A DNA stretch of 17,578 nucleotides, taken from NCBI GenBank assembly GCA_026770615.1, contig MU631478.1, positions 43,292-60,869 of the forward strand. Reading direction: 5' to 3'. Positions 1 to 6,518 of the stretch are shown in pieces. The stretch is from Pavlovales sp. CCMP2436 (Eukaryota; Haptophyta; Pavlovophyceae; Pavlovales). The first letter of the stretch is position 1, and each line of letters opens with the position of its first letter. The notes below the pieces were generated by a model. That model made no database searches and was not told the DNA's origin. It saw only the letters and a list, made by a program, of their open reading frames with translations. The translations under genes and the position numbers were made by a program.

Positions 1-248
1 TTTAAGCCGCGTGCCCGTCTTGCGAATCCCAATTCCGGCCCCTTTCTCGCCTTTTATTTATTTTTACGGGGAATATCCGCGGGAGCCGGCTATGGCGGAG
101 GTCGGTGCACGTGGGAGCTGCTCGGGTAATTTTATTGCTAGCAAGAGAGACTCAGGGCCTCGATTGGACAGCTTCGGCCCACAGCTTGTTTTATTTTTTA
201 AAGATCGGCCCTCGGAGAAAAAAAGGCTGCTGCCGGGCGCGATAGTGA
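1..248. other. GC-rich flank with no convincing gene
   Basis: This stretch is part of the GC-rich left flank. One forward frame is open from position 11, but its translation here looks like random Arg/Ser/Pro-rich sequence. The frame that looks coding just downstream is closed by adjacent TAG and TGA codons at 243-248. A 5' exon or intron could lie here, but I cannot define one. Confidence 0.4.
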
Positions 249-1009
249 TCGATACTGCGTACGCTGCGCATCCTTACAGCTCTGATCGCTTACTGGAAAG
301 CGGCGTACACGTTTTACTCCGCCGAGATCGTGGCCAAGGTATGCACGTGGCTGAAAGGCGACAAGCGAATGGCCGATTTGTTCATGCAGGACCCGGGCCT
401 GCTGTTCAACCACCCCTTCTTGATATGGCCGGCCGAGACGGCAGGAGATATCTCGCAGCATCTGATCGTGAGGCAGACAAGTACGCCGCGTCTGCCATCG
501 CGTACCCTGCGCCAGTCAGCCACCCCTACAAGCTAACACCCGCACGCCCCAATGCTGTGCACGCAGTCGCGCAGGCCACGCCATCGCCGTCGCCATCGCC
601 GCAAACGCCGACAGCTCCGCCGCAGCAGCCAACGGCTCCGGCGATGACCCCCGTGGCTCGGCAGTCTTTCTACAGTCCGACCGAGGAGCAGGAGTCCAAC
701 TCGCTGCCCATCTACTCTCCGCTCGAGGCGGCGGCCGAGCTCGCGTCCATGAACCAACTCGCCGAGCTCGGCCTCACGGAGGAGGGCGTGGACGTACTGG
801 TGCCGGTTCGCTTGGGCCTCGACCGCTGGTTGGCCGCCCAGTTCCTGCCCAGCGGGGCCGCGCTCACGTCCGCGGGTGCAGTCCTCCAGATGGGCGCCAA
901 AACCGCCCTCCTCGCGGCTGGGCTTGATGAACAGGTTTCTTCCCTCGCGGCGGCGATCAAGGCGTGCCTGGGCCGTCACAGCAGCACGGTGCAGTCTGGT
1001 CAAAAGTGA
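249..1009 (+). pseudogene. Frame-disrupted flank gene, product unknown
   Basis: Two forward frames look coding in succession. From 249 to about 463 one frame gives a hydrophobic/aromatic segment including YWKAAYTFYSAEIVAKVCTW, then LFNHPFLIWP. From 464 to the stop at 1009 the next frame gives DREADKYAASAIAYP, a Pro/Ser/Thr/Gln linker (about 570-640) and a Leu/Ala-rich helical C-terminus. The join is tight: the first frame reads through ISQHL and the second resumes one base earlier, as expected if a single base was lost near 464. I do not recognise the protein. It is GC-rich like the neighbouring transposase and unlike the viral block, so I assign it to the host flank. It could be a true pseudogene, a sequence error, or a gene with an intron that I have mis-joined. 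Confidence 0.4.
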
Positions 1010-1108
1010 CAGCGCCCGCTCGGCTGGCTGGGCAGGTAGTGGGGGTGTTGAAGTGTGATGATTAGTTAAATTCTTGATATTTTAACCTTAGCATCGAGTT
1101 GGTTCATA

Positions 1109-2218
1109 TCAATCGGAGTCCTCGTCGTCACTGAGACTTTGAAGCACTAGGCCGCGGCCCGCGTTCCACTCGTCGATGATCGACTGCGCGTGGATCGCGT
1201 CGGGCACGGTGTAGCCGTATTTGGTGTAGGTGTGTTCGGGCCCGTCAGGCGCGGTCTTGCCTGCGTCCGTGCGGTCGTTGTAGCACTCAGACATGCACCA
1301 ATCGATTGCCGACTCGACAGTCGGAAACTGATCCTTGTCGGAGTTGAGAAGCACGGAGTTGCGCCGCCAGCAGCTCTTGAAGACGCTGAAGCCTGGCTCG
1401 AAAGGGTTGTCGATCGGGCAGTACGGCGCGAGAAAGATGAGATGTGTCCCCTCTTTAGCGCACATGCGGCGCAGCTTGAGCTCCTCCGTGTGGTGGATGC
1501 GGCAGTTGTCGAGACACAGTACCGAGTCCGCGCCCGGGTACGGCTTCATCACGGCTTTGATGAGGACCGCGATGTGCTCGAGGAAGGTCGCCGTGTCGTG
1601 ACCGCCCACGCAGTGCGCCCATGCTGTGAAGCCGTCCGACCGCGAGTACAGAGCAAGAACTGACACGTGCGAGCCGCGGAAGAGGATCTCGGAGATGCAC
1701 ACCGGCGAGCCGAGGGCGCCCCAGCCTCGCTTGCGGCGCGCCGTCCGGCTGTCAAGCCCCGTCTCGTCGCCGAAGACCAAGCAGGACGGGTGCGGGATGC
1801 ACATGCTCACGTTCTCCCAGTACTGTGCGCGCTGCAGCTGGTCTCGCTGAGCTGCCGCGCGGACCATGACCTTGTGCGAGTAGCCGGCGCGGATGAGCGA
1901 GGCGTAGACGTAGTTCCTCGTATACGTAGCTCCCGTCATCACCCGGAGCGTGTCCGCAATCTCCTGCAGGTAGAGCCACGGGTTCTGGCCAACGATCGAG
2001 AGCAGCATGTTAAGGTGCTCCAGCGGCATCACCCTCTCCCGGCTTGCGCGCGGCAGGTAGTCGACGAAGCCGGTGTCGTTATACCGTTTCAGAACTGCGC
2101 GCACGGTCGACTCGACAACAGTGTTGTCGAACGTGCGGTTGTTTTCCGCGATCGCAACCACGTCCCAGCCACGGAACAGGAACTGCCAGACCATGGCCTC
2201 CGTGAGCTGCGTGTGCAA
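1109..2218 (-). CDS. Tc1/mariner-IS630 type DDE transposase
   Basis: This is a 369-residue DDE/D-superfamily transposase, which cuts and joins element ends in the nucleus. An N-terminal helix-turn-helix region (about residues 1-115) is followed by a DDE_3-like catalytic domain. The first acidic residue is in FGDETG (D151), the second in CLDNCRIHH (D237), and the third is the Glu of DNPFEPGFSVFK (E274), matching the IS630/Tc1 pattern. The tail is acidic (SDDEDSD). The frame is open upstream to about 2326 without an ATG; position 2218 is a TTG and the first ATG is at 2194, so the true start may lie on an upstream exon. I found no convincing terminal inverted repeats or TA duplication. Its GC-rich codons match the left flank, not the viral genes, so it is probably a separate host transposon lying beside the virus. 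Confidence 0.8.
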   Translation of the reverse strand: MHTQLTEAMVWQFLFRGWDVVAIAENNRTFDNTVVESTVRAVLKRYNDTGFVDYLPRASRERVMPLEHLNMLLSIVGQNPWLYLQEIADTLRVMTGATYTRNYVYASLIRAGYSHKVMVRAAAQRDQLQRAQYWENVSMCIPHPSCLVFGDETGLDSRTARRKRGWGALGSPVCISEILFRGSHVSVLALYSRSDGFTAWAHCVGGHDTATFLEHIAVLIKAVMKPYPGADSVLCLDNCRIHHTEELKLRRMCAKEGTHLIFLAPYCPIDNPFEPGFSVFKSCWRRNSVLLNSDKDQFPTVESAIDWCMSECYNDRTDAGKTAPDGPEHTYTKYGYTVPDAIHAQSIIDEWNAGRGLVLQSLSDDEDSD

Positions 2219-2338
2219 CCGCCGGCCTTTGCCTGCGCGAGCACCACGCGGCGCGGCGCCCGCGGCGGATGGACCACACGGTCGGTCATCGCCGTGCCAT
2301 GCTCGCGTGAGCCGCAGGGTGTGTTACCCGCTCCATTT
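2219..2338. other. Left junction between GC-rich DNA and viral block
   Basis: Base composition changes abruptly here. Up to about 2325 the sequence is very GC-rich and continuous with the transposase; from about 2335 it has the mixed composition of the viral genes. The viral ATG at 2339 follows almost at once, with no room for the A-rich promoter motif seen before other viral genes. This looks like a truncation or insertion junction. No inverted repeat matching the right side was found by eye. Confidence 0.4.
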
Positions 2339-3244
2339 ATGGGTGCTCGAGCGGTTGATGCGACAGGGTATGTTAATCCAAGTCTGATACCGATGAATCT
2401 TGCTGGACCTGTGAATGCCGTGAACCCACCCACTTACCTTGTTCAGCAGGTTCCAACACGTCAGGTTTTCAATCCGATGGCGCCAGCGATTTCTTCAGCG
2501 GTTTCAGTACCAAAAATACCTATTGTGTCGTCCAAACCGGCTGTTGTCGGTCCTTCGACACCAATCAAGGGTAAATCACCGGCTTCTACTTCTATACTTG
2601 CAATAAATCCTCGTACACCAAAGCCTGTTGCAGAGGCAATGACAATCACGGGTGTACCTATAATACAGTCAAATCCGCATCCTTCGACCCATATAAGCAA
2701 TGAAGACCCTGGTGCCCTCGTCGTGCAGACTAGGGCGGCTGAAATGAGCGCTGTTGCCGAGGCAGATGAGATTGCACATTTGAAATCACAGGCACCGGCG
2801 TGGGTCGAGATGCAGCGACCATCCATGCGCGCGACCGACCTTCTTTCGATCAAGGACCTTAATCAATTCGTCTCTGACACGCGTGACCAGTACCGCCAAA
2901 GCTTCCTGACAAATGCACAAATCCCACCTTCGCGATACACATTAACTTTTATTAGTTTAACCTCTGTGCGCAACCTCGTATACAGCGAGTACAACATCCA
3001 AAAAGCAAGGCAAATTCACGAGCAGGATGCACTCAAAACGATATCCGCTCGCTTCAAGGATAGCGGTAAAGCTAAAAACATTGAACAAAAACGTGTCGAT
3101 GACGCACTCCTGCTTGCTACTGAGAAAAAGGCCAAGGCTGTAGCGCTTCGGAAGCAGCAGCGCAAAGAAGCTGCAGCGAGGAAGGTTGTCGCGGATACGC
3201 TCGCAGGCATCGTCGTACGTCGTCGGGCGCCGCCACTACCGTGA
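2339..3244 (+). CDS. Viral protein, Pro-rich then coiled coil; unknown
   Basis: This 301-residue protein is unrecognised. The first 130 or so residues are rich in Pro, Val, Ser and Thr and probably disordered. The middle (about 150-215) looks globular, with WVEMQRPSMRATDLLSIKDL and a following aromatic/Leu stretch. The last 70 residues are Lys/Ala/Glu-rich and probably helical or coiled-coil, ending in an Arg/Pro tail (VVRRRAPPLP) that could bind DNA. The open frame extends upstream to 1667, but that part only mirrors the opposite-strand transposase, so I start at the first ATG after the composition change. The native N-terminus may have been lost at the junction. A virion core or structural role is a guess from its composition. 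Confidence 0.6.
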   Translation: MGARAVDATGYVNPSLIPMNLAGPVNAVNPPTYLVQQVPTRQVFNPMAPAISSAVSVPKIPIVSSKPAVVGPSTPIKGKSPASTSILAINPRTPKPVAEAMTITGVPIIQSNPHPSTHISNEDPGALVVQTRAAEMSAVAEADEIAHLKSQAPAWVEMQRPSMRATDLLSIKDLNQFVSDTRDQYRQSFLTNAQIPPSRYTLTFISLTSVRNLVYSEYNIQKARQIHEQDALKTISARFKDSGKAKNIEQKRVDDALLLATEKKAKAVALRKQQRKEAAARKVVADTLAGIVVRRRAPPLP

Positions 3245-3466
3245 AACTAACTTGACAACAGATCACTTTTGATCAACCACGGTTTCGAGAACGATCAAAA
3301 AAGAGGACACAATGGAAATCTTGCTTGATCATTATTGATTCTTTTATCGTATATATCTTTTATAGAGTGTTCTAGAAAATAATCTCAAGAATACAGAAGT
3401 TCATTTTTACAAATCACAAAAAGGTAAAAAATAAATTTGGCCTAAGGCCCCGGGTAGCCAAAGACG
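3245..3466. other. AT-rich viral intergenic region
   Basis: About 220 bases without a convincing gene. It contains several GATCA/TGATC words (TGATCAACCACG, CTTGATCATTATTGATTC) and an A-rich stretch, GGTAAAAAATAAATTTGG (3423-3440), just before the small ORF at 3467. The A-rich stretch resembles the viral promoter motif loosely. No hairpin terminator was obvious. Confidence 0.3.
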
Positions 3467-3607
3467 ATGCGGCACCGATATGCGATCAAGTGGTATTTTG
3501 CTCGTTTACGAACGCAATCGTCCCGGCAAGATACCCGTGGGCGTATCATTTACGATCGTACACACAACCGTGTTCCATCTTATTTGATCAACTGTGTTTT
3601 TACTTAA
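3467..3607 (+). CDS. Small Arg-rich peptide, 46 aa, hypothetical
   Basis: An ATG-initiated 46-codon frame. The product is strongly basic: about nine Arg, one Lys and two His, with aromatic residues, beginning MRHRYAIKWYFARLRTQ and ending YLINCVFT. Such a composition suits a small DNA-binding or core peptide, and adenovirus-like and adinto-like viruses do package small basic core proteins, but I see no family motif. An A-rich upstream stretch lies about 27 nt before the ATG. Because the frame is short it could be chance. Confidence 0.35.
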   Translation: MRHRYAIKWYFARLRTQSSRQDTRGRIIYDRTHNRVPSYLINCVFT

Positions 3608-3668
3608 AAAAGTCGAAATGACCAACACCTATTTTTTGGACGGACGTCTCGATGGTCTACTGCTGTCC

Positions 3669-3708
3669 GCGATGGACTGCGATGGACCGCGATGGATCGC
3701 AATGGACG
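3669..3708. repeat. 10-bp minisatellite, 4 copies
   Basis: Four tandem copies of a unit close to GCGATGGACC occupy 3669-3708. A looser copy precedes the array (CTCGATGGTC). The unit is unrelated in sequence to the 12-bp array that follows. Confidence 0.85.
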
Positions 3709-3720
3709 TCTCGATGACGG

Positions 3721-3792
3721 GTGCGCGGTGGGGTGCGCGGTGGGGTACGAGGTGGAGCGCGCGGTGGGGCGCGCGGTGGGGCGCGCGGTTAG
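3721..3792. repeat. 12-bp GC-rich minisatellite, 6 copies
   Basis: Six consecutive 12-bp units of the form GYGCGCGGTGGG run from 3721 to 3792; the third is diverged (GTACGAGGTGGA) and the last ends in the stop region of the minus-strand gene at 3789. Read on the minus strand the unit is a tetrapeptide repeat (ARPT-like) in one frame. It is much more GC-rich than its viral surroundings. Confidence 0.9.
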
Positions 3793-4142
3793 ATCCACGG
3801 GATGCGATGCTGCGCTTGCATGTACATGAGCTGTTTGATGACGTCCGGTGTCGGCCCTTCTTCGATCACCTCTTCCCCGTAGTAATTGTTGAATGGATAC
3901 ATGATGATGCATGTACGCTTCTCATCAGCTTCAAAACGAAGGTTTTCGCGTACGTCGTTTGTGATTGGATCGATGATGTGACCTTCGAGCACAAACTTGT
4001 TTCTGTAATGGCTGATGACGGTCACATCGCCGTACATGTACTTCTCAAACAATGAGACCTTTACGCTCTTGTGCGCCTTCCCTCTGGCGATGATGCCGGC
4101 GTTAATCTCGAGAATTCTCTGAAGGTCTGTGTTGACGCACAT
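3789..4142 (-). CDS. Viral protein of unknown function, 117 aa
   Basis: This minus-strand frame starts at an ATG and gives a well-mixed, protein-like sequence with a Lys-rich N-terminal half (IIARGKAHKSVKVSLFEKYM) and a mixed charged C-terminal half ending MQAQHRIPWI. It looks like a small alpha/beta or all-beta globular protein without signal peptide or membrane segment. I do not recognise it. Support comes from the start: an exact AATAAAAATCT motif lies 23 nt upstream of the ATG, the same motif found before the MCP gene and others. The longer forward frame over the same DNA consists mostly of translated repeats and is rejected. Confidence 0.65.
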   Translation of the reverse strand: MCVNTDLQRILEINAGIIARGKAHKSVKVSLFEKYMYGDVTVISHYRNKFVLEGHIIDPITNDVRENLRFEADEKRTCIIMYPFNNYYGEEVIEEGPTPDVIKQLMYMQAQHRIPWI

Positions 4143-4165
4143 GACAGTCTGTATGCTGATGCTTT

Positions 4166-4176
4166 AGATTTTTATT
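4166..4176 (-). promoter_or_regulatory. AATAAAAATCT promoter-like motif
   Basis: On the minus strand this reads AATAAAAATCT, 23 nt before the ATG at 4142. The same or nearly the same word precedes the genes at 4838, 5257, 7714 and 8067. I infer a viral promoter element. Confidence 0.5.
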
Positions 4177-4199
4177 CGACTAACGCAGACGACCTGAAC

Positions 4200-4254
4200 T
4201 ATGGATCGTATATGGTTCGTATATGTCTCGCAAATGACTCGCAAATGACATTCG
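4200..4254. repeat. 11-bp minisatellite, 5 copies
   Basis: Five degenerate 11-bp units run in tandem: TATGGATCGTA, TATGGTTCGTA, TATGTCTCGCA, AATGACTCGCA and a partial last copy. The gradual change along the array suggests stepwise slippage with drift. Confidence 0.75.
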
Positions 4255-4296
4255 ACGGCCGGCCACCTGATTCCCTCGATGACCTTGGATGACCGT

Positions 4297-4380
4297 GACG
4301 TGCTCACGATGTGCGCTTTTCCTCGACGTGTTCTTGATGTGCGCTTTTCTGTGACGTGTTCTTGATGTGTGCTTTCTACC
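4297..4380. repeat. 28-bp tandem repeat, 3 copies
   Basis: Three contiguous 28-bp copies (4297-4324, 4325-4352, 4353-4380) share the core GATGTGCGCTTTTC, preceded by GACGTG. The second and third differ at only a few positions. The array abuts a 12-bp array with no spacer. Confidence 0.85.
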
Positions 4381-4474
4381 ATGCGATCTAACATGCGTTC
4401 TAACATGCGATCTGACATGCAATCTGACATGAACTCTGACATGCAATCTGACATCCACTCTGACATGCAATCTT
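4381..4474. repeat. 12-bp minisatellite, 7 to 8 copies
   Basis: Consecutive 12-bp units of the form ATGCRATCTRAC start at 4381, 4393, 4405, 4417, 4429, 4441 and 4453, with a partial copy after that. On the minus strand the array stays open in more than one frame because the unit is a multiple of three. Confidence 0.9.
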
Positions 4475-4668
4475 CATCTCGAAATTTGCAAATCAGGTCT
4501 TTCGCAGGTGTAAAGCCCGGTGGACACGTGGGTTGACAACGTAGGTCTTCAGTGGCCTCGGGAGCACCTCGGTTGAGCTCGGGAGCATCCGGAAAGTCCA
4601 CAACGACTGTCAAATGTGATTTTTATAAATCGTCGCGGGCTACGCTACAATTCCACCGGGATACGGCA
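4475..4668. other. Spacer between minisatellite clusters
   Basis: Unique sequence between the 12-bp array and the telomere-like repeats. Apart from the doubtful minus-strand frame over its first part, I see no gene, hairpin or other signal. Confidence 0.3.
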
Positions 4669-4794
4669 ATAGCACATAGCTAGGGTTTGGGCTACGCGTA
4701 TAGCACATAGCTAGGGTTAGGGTTACGAGCTAGGGTTTGGGTTACGCGTATAGCACATAGCTAGGGTTACGAGCTAGGGTTAGCATTTGAGGAT
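4669..4794. repeat. Telomere-like GGGTT higher-order repeat
   Basis: The word TAGCACATAGCTAGGGTT occurs three times (about 4669, 4710 and 4750), each followed by GGGTTACG-type segments (AGGGTTTGGG, AGGGTTAGGG, GGGTTACGAG). The AGGGTT/TTAGGG words resemble telomere repeats but are embedded in a longer unit with CACATAGC, so this is an internal satellite and not a chromosome end. Confidence 0.8.
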
Positions 4795-4813
4795 GGATTG
4801 ACCTCGCGCGTTG

Positions 4814-4824
4814 AATAAAAACCT
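4814..4824 (+). promoter_or_regulatory. AATAAAAACCT promoter-like motif
   Basis: A one-mismatch copy of the AATAAAAATCT motif, 13 nt before the ATG at 4838. It supports that ATG over the earlier in-frame TTG at 4811. Confidence 0.45.
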
Positions 4825-4837
4825 CGACAAAGGACAA

Positions 4838-5128
4838 ATGGGTGCCGTCAAGCGTTTCGAGATGAAGATCCGTCCGCGTCTCGGTGTCATTGCTGACGAT
4901 TTCGAGCAATTAGCGACGATAAAGTGCACCGGCTGTGGTGAACAAAAGACCGCAAACGAGATGAACCACCGCAGGCGGAAAACCGGTGAGATCAAAGTCA
5001 CAAATAAGTGCGGAACGTGTTATCGCACACAAGCTCGGGTGCGCTCGGTCCGGTTCCGCATCAGACACAATGAGAATATCGAGCTTCAAGACGCACTCGA
5101 GCTGCTCGATAGAGCAGCATATGATTAA
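4838..5128 (+). CDS. Small CxxC/CxxC zinc-ribbon protein, 96 aa
   Basis: The product carries two CxxC pairs, KCTGCGEQK (C30, C33) and NKCGTCYRT (C58, C61), 24 residues apart, with a basic stretch between (NHRRRKTGEIK) and after them (ARVRSVRFRIRH). This is a zinc-ribbon layout typical of small viral and phage nucleic-acid-binding proteins. An acidic/Leu helix ends the protein. I infer DNA or RNA binding, possibly as a transcription or replication accessory; no catalytic motif is visible. The ATG at 4838 is chosen because eukaryotic starts are ATG and the promoter-like motif lies 13 nt upstream. Confidence 0.65.
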   Translation: MGAVKRFEMKIRPRLGVIADDFEQLATIKCTGCGEQKTANEMNHRRRKTGEIKVTNKCGTCYRTQARVRSVRFRIRHNENIELQDALELLDRAAYD

Positions 5129-5228
5129 AAAATCACCCATCAAGATCATCTCAGTCCATCCAAGGATATTTTAAAATTCCTTTGATGAACCAGAATCTCC
5201 AAAATGCTCGATTGCGTTATTCCAGCCA

Positions 5229-5239
5229 AATAAAAATCT
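5229..5239 (+). promoter_or_regulatory. AATAAAAATCT promoter-like motif
   Basis: An exact copy of the motif, 17 nt before the ATG at 5257. It lies inside the longer open frame that could start at 5185, so it argues for the internal start. Confidence 0.45.
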
Positions 5240-5256
5240 CTGGTAAGGTTACAAAG

Positions 5257-5421
5257 ATGGATCGCTATCAGTCCATGCTAGAGACTGAGCGTTTCCAGGG
5301 CCAGTTTAACCCGCCACGCATGAGTCAAGCCGCCGCTGTTGCAATGATCGCAAACGCCCGCCACCGAGCGACAGCCTTTGCGCCAGAAACGGAGCGTCAC
5401 GCGGATTTATGTAATCCTTAA
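5257..5421 (+). CDS. Small viral protein, 54 aa (or 79 aa), unknown
   Basis: From the ATG at 5257 the product begins MDRYQSMLETERFQGQF and has an Ala-rich helix (MSQAAAVAMIANARHR). An alternative ATG at 5185 would add 24 residues. I prefer 5257 because an exact AATAAAAATCT motif lies 17 nt upstream of it. The last 116 nt overlap, tail to tail, with the minus-strand gene ending at 5306; both frames look protein-like, so the overlap may be genuine. No family is recognised. Confidence 0.45.
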   Translation: MDRYQSMLETERFQGQFNPPRMSQAAAVAMIANARHRATAFAPETERHADLCNP

Positions 5422-5758
5422 GGTGAGGATCTGACAAAATTGTAACTTCTGGTATACCGTAGCTGCTACTTAGCACTGTAAGCTCAGTTCGCAAAGGATC
5501 TGGGGCGGATTCTGGGGATGGTACGCTATAATCAATAATAATAGGATTTTTGTGCATGGTGAGTTTTACCGATGACTTATCGAGCTGCACACCCGTCCAC
5601 ATATCATTTCCCGGCCACAGTCGAAACATCGCGCCTACATACGGGTTTCCATTGGGCGTTGTATAATAGGTCGAGCGAGGGCGAGGGTCACTGGCTTTGA
5701 TTGCATATGGATTCATAAACTGGTCGTTAAATTTTTGATGATTCACAAATCGCGTCAT
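5306..5758 (-). CDS. Viral protein of unknown function, 150 aa
   Basis: This is the last gene of a minus-strand run with the ATPase; its ATG lies 38 nt after the ATPase stop. The protein is rich in Pro, Tyr and Asn in its first half (YYTTPNGNPYVGAMFRLWPG) and has beta-like segments (VKLTMHKNPIIIDYSVP, LTVLSSSYGIPEVTIL). The final 35 residues become Arg/Leu/Gly-rich (RLSLGGGRLRSLQQRRLD) and overlap the convergent gene at 5257-5421, so that tail may be less constrained. No signal or membrane segment. Its position beside the ATPase and upstream of the capsid block suggests a morphogenesis role, but I do not recognise it. Confidence 0.6.
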   Translation of the reverse strand: MTRFVNHQKFNDQFMNPYAIKASDPRPRSTYYTTPNGNPYVGAMFRLWPGNDMWTGVQLDKSSVKLTMHKNPIIIDYSVPSPESAPDPLRTELTVLSSSYGIPEVTILSDPHLKDYINPRDAPFLAQRLSLGGGRLRSLQQRRLDSCVAG

Positions 5759-5796
5759 GATGTAAACTTGCTTGTCATTTTAAATATGATTTTTTT

Positions 5797-6516
5797 TCAA
5801 GATACAACCAACCTCGAGAATTTATTGTAGACCTCGCCAGTTCCAACGTCCACCCACATGAACGCATGCGTGTCTCCACCGACCTTGAAAATATGACGGT
5901 AAATCGCATCGAAATCCTCACGTGAACGTGGAATTAATTCTGAACGAACGTTTTCGATTTCTTTCATGTTTGCAGATTTGAACAGCGCAATTTGCGAAAG
6001 AAGTTTGCGCGTACTCAGCGGTAGTGCATTGTACGTCTGCGATATGACCCAAACCGAAAGTTTAAGATGGCGGCGATTCGCAACCACTTTTTCAAACTGT
6101 TTACGTAGAGAGTTGTCCTTTAACGAAGTCATATAATCATCGATGAGCAAAAGGCTTTCCTTGCCAGCTTTAGCCGAAACTTCGCAACATGCGATGATCT
6201 CATCGAGAATTTCGCTATTGAACTCATGCGCGAGCGAATGATGTCCCTTAAATGGATTGTCCTTCATCGACTCGAACGAACCCTGCGGCACGAGAACAAA
6301 AACACGGTTGAATTGATTTACAAAGATTGGAGGATGCTGCTGCGTCAAAAAAGCAGTGCTCAAAGAGCTCTTACCGGATCTAGGTGGTCCACAAAACAGG
6401 ATAAAGCTGTGATTTTGTGGGAGCGGTTTTGGGACACCGTGATACGGTGTATCGCACATGAACGTAGGAGTATGAATCGTTATCTCATTGACCTCTTCGG
6501 TGATCGTTGGTTTCAT
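5797..6516 (-). CDS. Genome-packaging ATPase (FtsK/HerA, A32-like)
   Basis: A 239-residue P-loop ATPase of the type that pumps viral DNA into the capsid in Polintons, virophages and nucleocytoplasmic large DNA viruses. Walker A is CGPPRSGKSS (K49) after a beta strand (HSFILF). Walker B is SLLLIDDYMT (D126, D127). The conserved polar sensor segment follows as SVWVISQTYNALP (Q160) and an Arg at 170. Length matches the compact viral ATPases. I start at the ATG at 6516; the open frame upstream only overlaps the neighbouring gene, whose stop is at 6519-6521, leaving a 2-nt gap and implying a shared transcript. The upstream context ATTATTAAAAATG contains a degenerate copy of the A-rich viral motif. 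Confidence 0.9.
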   Translation of the reverse strand: MKPTITEEVNEITIHTPTFMCDTPYHGVPKPLPQNHSFILFCGPPRSGKSSLSTAFLTQQHPPIFVNQFNRVFVLVPQGSFESMKDNPFKGHHSLAHEFNSEILDEIIACCEVSAKAGKESLLLIDDYMTSLKDNSLRKQFEKVVANRRHLKLSVWVISQTYNALPLSTRKLLSQIALFKSANMKEIENVRSELIPRSREDFDAIYRHIFKVGGDTHAFMWVDVGTGEVYNKFSRLVVS

Positions 6517-6518
6517 TT

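Larger units (their letters stand above)
4164..4613 (-). other. Open frame through minisatellites, doubtful gene
   Basis: The minus strand is open for about 150 codons. The first part (4500-4613) looks protein-like, with PTCPPGFTPAKDLICKF. The middle is a tetrapeptide repeat (CMSD/FMSD/RMLE-like) produced by the 12-bp array, and the remainder is low-complexity translation of the 28-bp and 11-bp arrays. There is no ATG before the repeat; the frame begins at a TTG. A TATAAAAATCA stretch lies just upstream (about 4617-4628 on the minus strand), weakly like the viral motif. I consider it more likely to be repeat DNA than a gene. Confidence 0.2.

Noticed and set aside
533..1003. Minus-strand open frame, 156 aa, Arg-rich
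   Set aside because: It mirrors the forward coding frame in GC-rich DNA and its Arg/Gly/Leu repeats look like reverse translation of the Pro/Ala-rich linker.
1190..1663. Forward open frame, 157 aa
   Set aside because: It is antisense to the catalytic domain of the transposase, which has clear motifs on the other strand.
1667..2338. N-terminal 224 codons of the forward open frame that continues into the gene at 2339
   Set aside because: This part is antisense to the transposase, has an unnatural Arg/Val/Ala composition, and the base composition changes just before 2339.
1010..2340. Terminal inverted repeats of the Tc1/mariner element
   Set aside because: No convincing inverted match between 1010-1108 and 2219-2340; an alignment of several genomic copies would be needed.
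3594..4055. Forward open frame, 153 aa
   Set aside because: Its middle is translated minisatellite (ARWGARWG) and its end is antisense to the better supported gene at 3789-4142.
4669..4794. True chromosome telomere
   Set aside because: The telomere-like words are embedded in a longer unit and unique coding sequence continues on both sides.
3669..4794. CRISPR array
   Set aside because: Repeats are directly tandem without unique spacers, units differ between arrays, and there are no cas genes.
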